Assembly (NCBI GenBank): GCA_005798925.1
Contig: SYID01000227.1
Span: 1 to 6,285, forward strand
Length of the DNA: 6,285 nt
Direction: 5' to 3'
From: Verrucomicrobiota bacterium
GTDB lineage: Bacteria > Verrucomicrobiota > Verrucomicrobiia > Opitutales > UBA953
Below, piece by piece: positions 5,308 to 6,285 of this stretch. The position numbers and the translations under genes are program-made. Positions within the stretch are counted from its first letter, which is position 1. The number at the start of each line of letters is the position of its first letter. The notes under the pieces are model-generated. The model was not told where the DNA came from, ran no database searches, and saw only the letters and a program-made list of their open reading frames with translations.

Positions 5308-6285
5308 GTGGCCGAACGCCGCCAGGGTTCGGACGATGCGTTGCCCGGTCTCGGCCAGGGGGTCCCTGACGCCATCCCGGAACGTCGCCGGCCCCTGGCC
5401 TCGCGGATGCGTCCGCGCAATCTCGCCGAAGTCGTGGGGCACGCGGCCTTGCTGGGCCCGGAGGCCCTGCTGCCCCGGCTGATCAAGTCCGACACCTTCG
5501 GCTCGCTCCTCTTCTATGGTCCGCCCGGCTGCGGCAAGACCACCTTGGCCGAGGTCATCGCCGCCGAGACGCAGTCCTTCGTCGTGCGGGTCAACGCCGT
5601 GCTCTCCGGCACGCCCGAACTCCGCGAGATCCTCGCCGACGCCCGCCGTCAGCCCTCGCGCAAGACCGTGCTGGTCGTCGACGAGATCCATCGCTGCAAC
5701 AAGGCCCAGCAGGACCTTCTCCTGCCCGACGTCGAAGCCGGCGTGGTGCGCCTCATCGGCTGCACCACGCATAATCCCGGGCTCTACGTCGTCCCGGCGC
5801 TCCTCAGCCGCAGTCACCTTTTCCGCCTCGATCCGCTTACGCCCGCCGAGATCGCGGCCTTCCTCGGGTCGGCGCTCGCCGATAAGGAGCGCGGCCTCGG
5901 CGCGCTAGGGGTGAAGGCGTCCGACAAGGTCCTGCAACAGGTCGCCGAGATGGCTTCGGGCGATCTCCGGCGCGCCTTGAACTGCCTGGAGACGCTCGTG
6001 CTGTCGGCGCCGGCCTTGGGCGCGGTCACCGACGAGGCTGTGGCCGCGTTCGCCCGCGAGCGACGGATCCGTTATGACGACGGCGGGGACGACCACTACG
6101 ACACCGCTTCGGCGTTCATCAAATCCGTCCGCGGGGGCGACCCTGACGCCGCCCTCTACTGGCTCTTCCTGATGCTCGAAGGAGGCGAGGAGCCGCGCTT
6201 CATCGCCCGCCGACTGGTCATCTGCGCTTCCGAGGACATCGGTCTGGCCGACTCCCGCGCCTTGGGCGTGGCCACCGCGGCCTTC
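5308..6285 (+). CDS. rarA: Replication-associated recombination protein A (AAA+ ATPase), 3' end outside window
   Basis: Cytoplasmic clamp-loader-like AAA+ ATPase of the RarA/MgsA/WRNIP1 family, which acts at stalled replication forks and single-stranded gaps. About 326 residues are visible and the frame is open to the last base; family members are usually about 430-450. The conserved region begins near residue 31 (PLASRMRP), followed by Walker A GPPGCGKTT at 71-79, Walker B DEIHRCNK at 125-132, sensor 1 GCTTHN at 151-156 (Asn156) and sensor 2 GDLRRALN with Arg221. The RarA-specific C-terminal part follows: DDHYD near 261, SAFIKS, GGDPDAALYW and the FIARRL...EDIGLAD segment near the edge. Cys75, Cys130 and Cys152 sit at positions where Thr, Phe and Ala are common in relatives. 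The GTG is the first usual start after the msrA stop; the ATG at codon 34 is too deep in the conserved region. It appears translationally coupled to msrA. Confidence 0.94.
   Translation, partial: MAERRQGSDDALPGLGQGVPDAIPERRRPLASRMRPRNLAEVVGHAALLGPEALLPRLIKSDTFGSLLFYGPPGCGKTTLAEVIAAETQSFVVRVNAVLSGTPELREILADARRQPSRKTVLVVDEIHRCNKAQQDLLLPDVEAGVVRLIGCTTHNPGLYVVPALLSRSHLFRLDPLTPAEIAAFLGSALADKERGLGALGVKASDKVLQQVAEMASGDLRRALNCLETLVLSAPALGAVTDEAVAAFARERRIRYDDGGDDHYDTASAFIKSVRGGDPDAALYWLFLMLEGGEEPRFIARRLVICASEDIGLADSRALGVATAAF

Noticed and set aside
4558..5817. 419-codon open frame on the minus strand across glnD end, msrA and rarA
   Set aside because: It runs antisense to three recognised genes and shows no domain; it is a GC-driven shadow.

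Overview
This is a GC-rich bacterial chromosomal window with strong G/C bias at third codon positions. It carries five protein genes, two of them cut by the window edges. The gene set (GlnD, DedA, exported MsrA, RarA, GAF histidine kinase) and the signal peptide on MsrA suggest a Gram-negative or other diderm bacterium. Motif variants in GlnD and RarA remind me of Verrucomicrobiota (Opitutae-like), but that is recall and low confidence. I see no tRNA, rRNA, CRISPR array, insertion sequence or prophage gene, and no compositional island.

Layout: (1) 1-1248, plus strand: the C-terminal part of a GAF-domain sensor histidine kinase that continues upstream of the window. (2) 1220-1879, minus strand: a DedA-family membrane protein, convergent with the kinase and overlapping its 3' end by 29 bases. 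(3) 1880-1960: an 81-base divergent gap with the dedA ribosome binding site and a 10-bp inverted repeat ending one base before the glnD start. (4) 1961-4642, plus strand: full-length glnD, the bifunctional uridylyltransferase/uridylyl-removing enzyme of the PII nitrogen-signalling cascade. (5) 4643-4695: a short gap with a C5-G5-C5 arrangement and a promoter-like sequence. (6) 4696-5304, plus strand: msrA, methionine sulfoxide reductase A with a predicted signal peptide. (7) 5308 to the window end, plus strand: the N-terminal three quarters of rarA (mgsA), a replication-associated AAA+ ATPase, starting 3 bases after the msrA stop in the same frame.

How they work together: glnD, msrA and rarA are co-directional and tightly packed, so they could share a transcript, with a possible internal promoter before msrA. 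Functionally they are mixed: nitrogen sensing, oxidative protein repair and replication-fork maintenance. No PII, amtB, glutamine synthetase or response-regulator gene is visible. This looks like ordinary housekeeping chromosome. I found no convincing previously undescribed system; the points worth checking are non-coding structures at gene boundaries, the choice of msrA start, and unusual cysteines in RarA.
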